NCBI GenBank assembly: GCA_965651815.1
Contig: CBFGTJ010000060.1
Span: forward strand, 1-15,627
Direction of reading: 5' to 3'
DNA: 15,627 nucleotides
DNA from: CBFGTJ01 sp965651815
GTDB taxonomy: Bacteria; Actinomycetota; Acidimicrobiia; Acidimicrobiales; Microtrichaceae
Each line of letters begins with the position of its first letter. Position 1 is the first letter of the stretch. Below are positions 14,569 through 15,627 of this stretch, in pieces. The notes beneath the pieces are model-generated. The model was not told the DNA's origin. It was given only the letters and a program-made list of their open reading frames with translations, and did not search any database. The position numbers and the translations under genes are program-made.

Positions 14569-14835
14569 TCAGCTCTGCGAGGCCTGCGTCTGCTGCGCGA
14601 TGTTCGTCGCGACGACCTTCGCGGCCGACTCGAGCGCCGCGGCGACCTTCTCCAGGTGCGCCCGGTGGTTCCCGTCCCAGTCGGCCCGGAACCGGTCCGC
14701 ATCGGTGCCCCGCCACCACGCCGAGCGCAGCTGCCCGTCGAGCTGGCGGGCGAGGGTCCTGATCGTGCCCGCGTCGCGCTGCAGCGACTTCTGCAGCGAG
14801 CCCATCTGCTCCGGATCCAGTCCGAGTTGTGCCAT
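14569..14835 (-). CDS. WXG100 family type VII secretion target (EsxA/EsxB-like)
   Basis: 88-residue helical-hairpin protein of the WXG100 family. Helix one runs about 7-39, the turn holds W41-R42-G43 in SAWWRGTDADRF, and helix two runs about 48-82. Length and the position of the WXG near the middle are canonical. Such proteins dimerise and are secreted by, or form part of, type VII systems. The C-terminus ends QQTQASQS and lacks a YxxxD/E export motif, so export might need a partner or a different signal as in Firmicutes-type systems. The ATG at 14833-14835 has GAAGGGA upstream; the frame is open further upstream, but that part is Pro/Arg-rich. It lies 37 bases before the EccC-like gene in the same direction. 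Only one WXG100 gene is present, so a homodimer or a partner elsewhere is needed. Confidence 0.93.
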   Translation of the reverse strand: MAQLGLDPEQMGSLQKSLQRDAGTIRTLARQLDGQLRSAWWRGTDADRFRADWDGNHRAHLEKVAAALESAAKVVATNIAQQTQASQS

Positions 14836-14860
14836 CGGATGCCGTCCCTTCGTCCACTCG

Positions 14861-14876
14861 CCCGCCGCTCGGCGGG
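14861..14876. terminator. GC-rich stem-loop between DUF5317 and WXG100 genes
   Basis: CCCGCC-GCTC-GGCGGG forms a perfect 6-base stem with a 4-base loop (7 bases if the loop shrinks to 2), in the 74-base gap. There is no T tract on the minus strand. It could be a weak tail-less terminator for the DUF5317 gene or a hairpin in the WXG100 leader that sets relative expression. Chance is possible at this GC content. Confidence 0.3.
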
Positions 14877-14909
14877 TGACGGACAGGAGAACGGATCCGG
14901 CGTGGGATG

Positions 14910-15627
14910 TCAGCGGGGAGGGGGGCCCGGCCGGCGTCGCGCCGCCTCCGGTCCCTGGCGGGGCGCCCTCGCCTGGCGGCTCCGCGCGCCCCGGCGGCGC
15001 TCGTCGAGCCGCGAGGGGTGAAGCCCGGGTCCCCGCCGCGGTGCGGGGCCGCGGCCGAGCGCGTCGAGCGCGCTGCGGTAGTCGCGCGGGCCGCCGAGGC
15101 CGCCGCCGCGGTAGGTGACCGGCCGCCCGCCCCGGACCTCGTAGCGCCGGACCACGCTCGCCGTGACGAGCGCGATGCCGACCAGGGTCAGGAGGTCGCC
15201 GATGGAGACGACCTGGCCCCACGGCAGGGGGATGACGTCACCGAGGAAGCCCAGCACGGCGCCGTCCGCCAGCTCACGGCCACCGGTGAGCCGGATCGAG
15301 TCGATCGCACCGTCCTCGACCACGCCCGCCGAGACGAGCGCCGACCCGCTGACGGGCGTGCCCCAGTTGAGGAGCGTGACCAGCAGGTCCAGGCCGAAGC
15401 CGACCGCGACCAGCACCATCCCCCCGACCCTGATGTTGAGGAAGGCGAAGGCGAACATGGCGCCGAGCCCGACGATCGAGACGAACGCGCCGACCCCTCC
15501 GCGCAGCGGGGCGAGGTCGGTGAGCATGAGCAGCACGAAGCCGGTGGCGAGCAGGAGCGGCTGGAACGGACGCCATTCGAGGACGTGCTCGAGCCGGCCA
15601 CCCCATCGGAGGCCGAGGACGAGGCCG
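14910..15627 (-). CDS. DUF5317 membrane protein (5' end cut by window)
   Basis: The frame is open from the right edge to TGA at 14910-14912, giving 238 residues in the window. The DUF5317 pattern is clear: hydrophobic helices at about 20-35, 44-63 and 66-86, then LNWGTPVSGSAL (86-97), the loop to GFLGDVIPLP (126-135), and VVSIGDLLTLVGIALV (139-154) as the last helix. The function of the family is unknown. The beginning RWGGRLEHVLEWRPFQPLLL looks like residues close to the N-terminus, so little is missing. After about residue 160 comes a 75-residue Arg/Pro/Gly-rich cytoplasmic-type tail without obvious homology, longer than I expect for the family. It is upstream of, and in the same direction as, the WXG100 and EccC-like genes; whether it belongs to that system is open. 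Confidence 0.78.
   Translation of the reverse strand, partial: GLVLGLRWGGRLEHVLEWRPFQPLLLATGFVLLMLTDLAPLRGGVGAFVSIVGLGAMFAFAFLNIRVGGMVLVAVGFGLDLLVTLLNWGTPVSGSALVSAGVVEDGAIDSIRLTGGRELADGAVLGFLGDVIPLPWGQVVSIGDLLTLVGIALVTASVVRRYEVRGGRPVTYRGGGLGGPRDYRSALDALGRGPAPRRGPGLHPSRLDERRRGARSRQARAPRQGPEAARRRPGPPPR

Noticed and set aside
14532..14702. Start of the EccC-like protein at 14702
   Set aside because: It would overlap the WXG100 gene by over 130 bases and add an Arg/Ser-rich stretch; the GTG at 14531 begins a beta-rich domain.
10551..14762. A 1403-residue open frame on the plus strand across the whole EccC-like gene, plus several other frames of 190-580 residues on both strands elsewhere
   Set aside because: Very high GC content removes stop codons from alternate frames. 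These translations are Arg/Pro/Gly/His-rich, lack domain motifs, and lie antisense or out of frame to genes with clear motifs.
1..15627. Transfer or ribosomal RNA genes, CRISPR array, insertion sequences, attachment sites
   Set aside because: No cloverleaf-like, spaced-repeat, transposase or integrase signals were seen on reading; base and codon composition is uniform apart from the short AT-rich island at 9650-9668.

Overview
The window reads as a chromosomal segment of a very high-GC actinobacterium: third codon positions are nearly all G or C, GTG starts are common, and several genes look leaderless. The gene content (TrhA, sucrase/ferredoxin-like, TauE, DUF5317, WXG100 and FtsK/SpoIIIE with FHA) fits Actinomycetota. 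DUF5317 may hint at Acidimicrobiia or a relative, but I cannot fix the taxon. The window is gene-dense, with 13 protein genes on both strands (two cut by the window edges). I see no RNA genes, insertion sequences or CRISPR array. The longest gene-free stretch is about 170 bases.

Left part (1-6314). A GlsB/YeaQ-type stress membrane protein runs off the left edge on the minus strand behind a SigB/SigF-like promoter. Diverging from it are a hemolysin III (TrhA) protein and, directly abutting, a threonine aldolase. Convergent to these is a two-gene ABC exporter operon (ATPase, then a long FtsX-type permease). A membrane-anchored DUF305 protein diverges from the exporter operon.

Middle part (6311-9585). 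Inorganic pyrophosphatase is the downstream partner of a TetR regulator, with start and stop codons overlapping. The TetR gene carries a palindrome at its own start and diverges from a sucrase/ferredoxin-like (Apd1-type) [2Fe-2S] protein, which is followed by a TauE/SafE permease. A small two-helix membrane protein faces them.

Right part (9693-15627). A cytoplasmic FHA protein with a C-terminal DNA-binding-like region converges on a type VII secretion-like unit read leftwards: DUF5317 membrane protein (cut by the right edge), a WXG100 protein, and a 1364-residue EccC/EssC-type ATPase. This ATPase has an N-terminal ubiquitin-like/FHA region, two membrane helices and three FtsK-type modules, of which only the first keeps a normal P-loop. 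No EccB, EccD, EccE or mycosin gene is visible. This unit and its FHA neighbour are the most interesting part of the window.

Regulation shows a theme: at several genes a TAnnnT -10 element lies 7-9 bases before the start codon with no Shine-Dalgarno sequence, as expected for leaderless mRNAs. Convergent genes are packed almost end to end without visible hairpin terminators.
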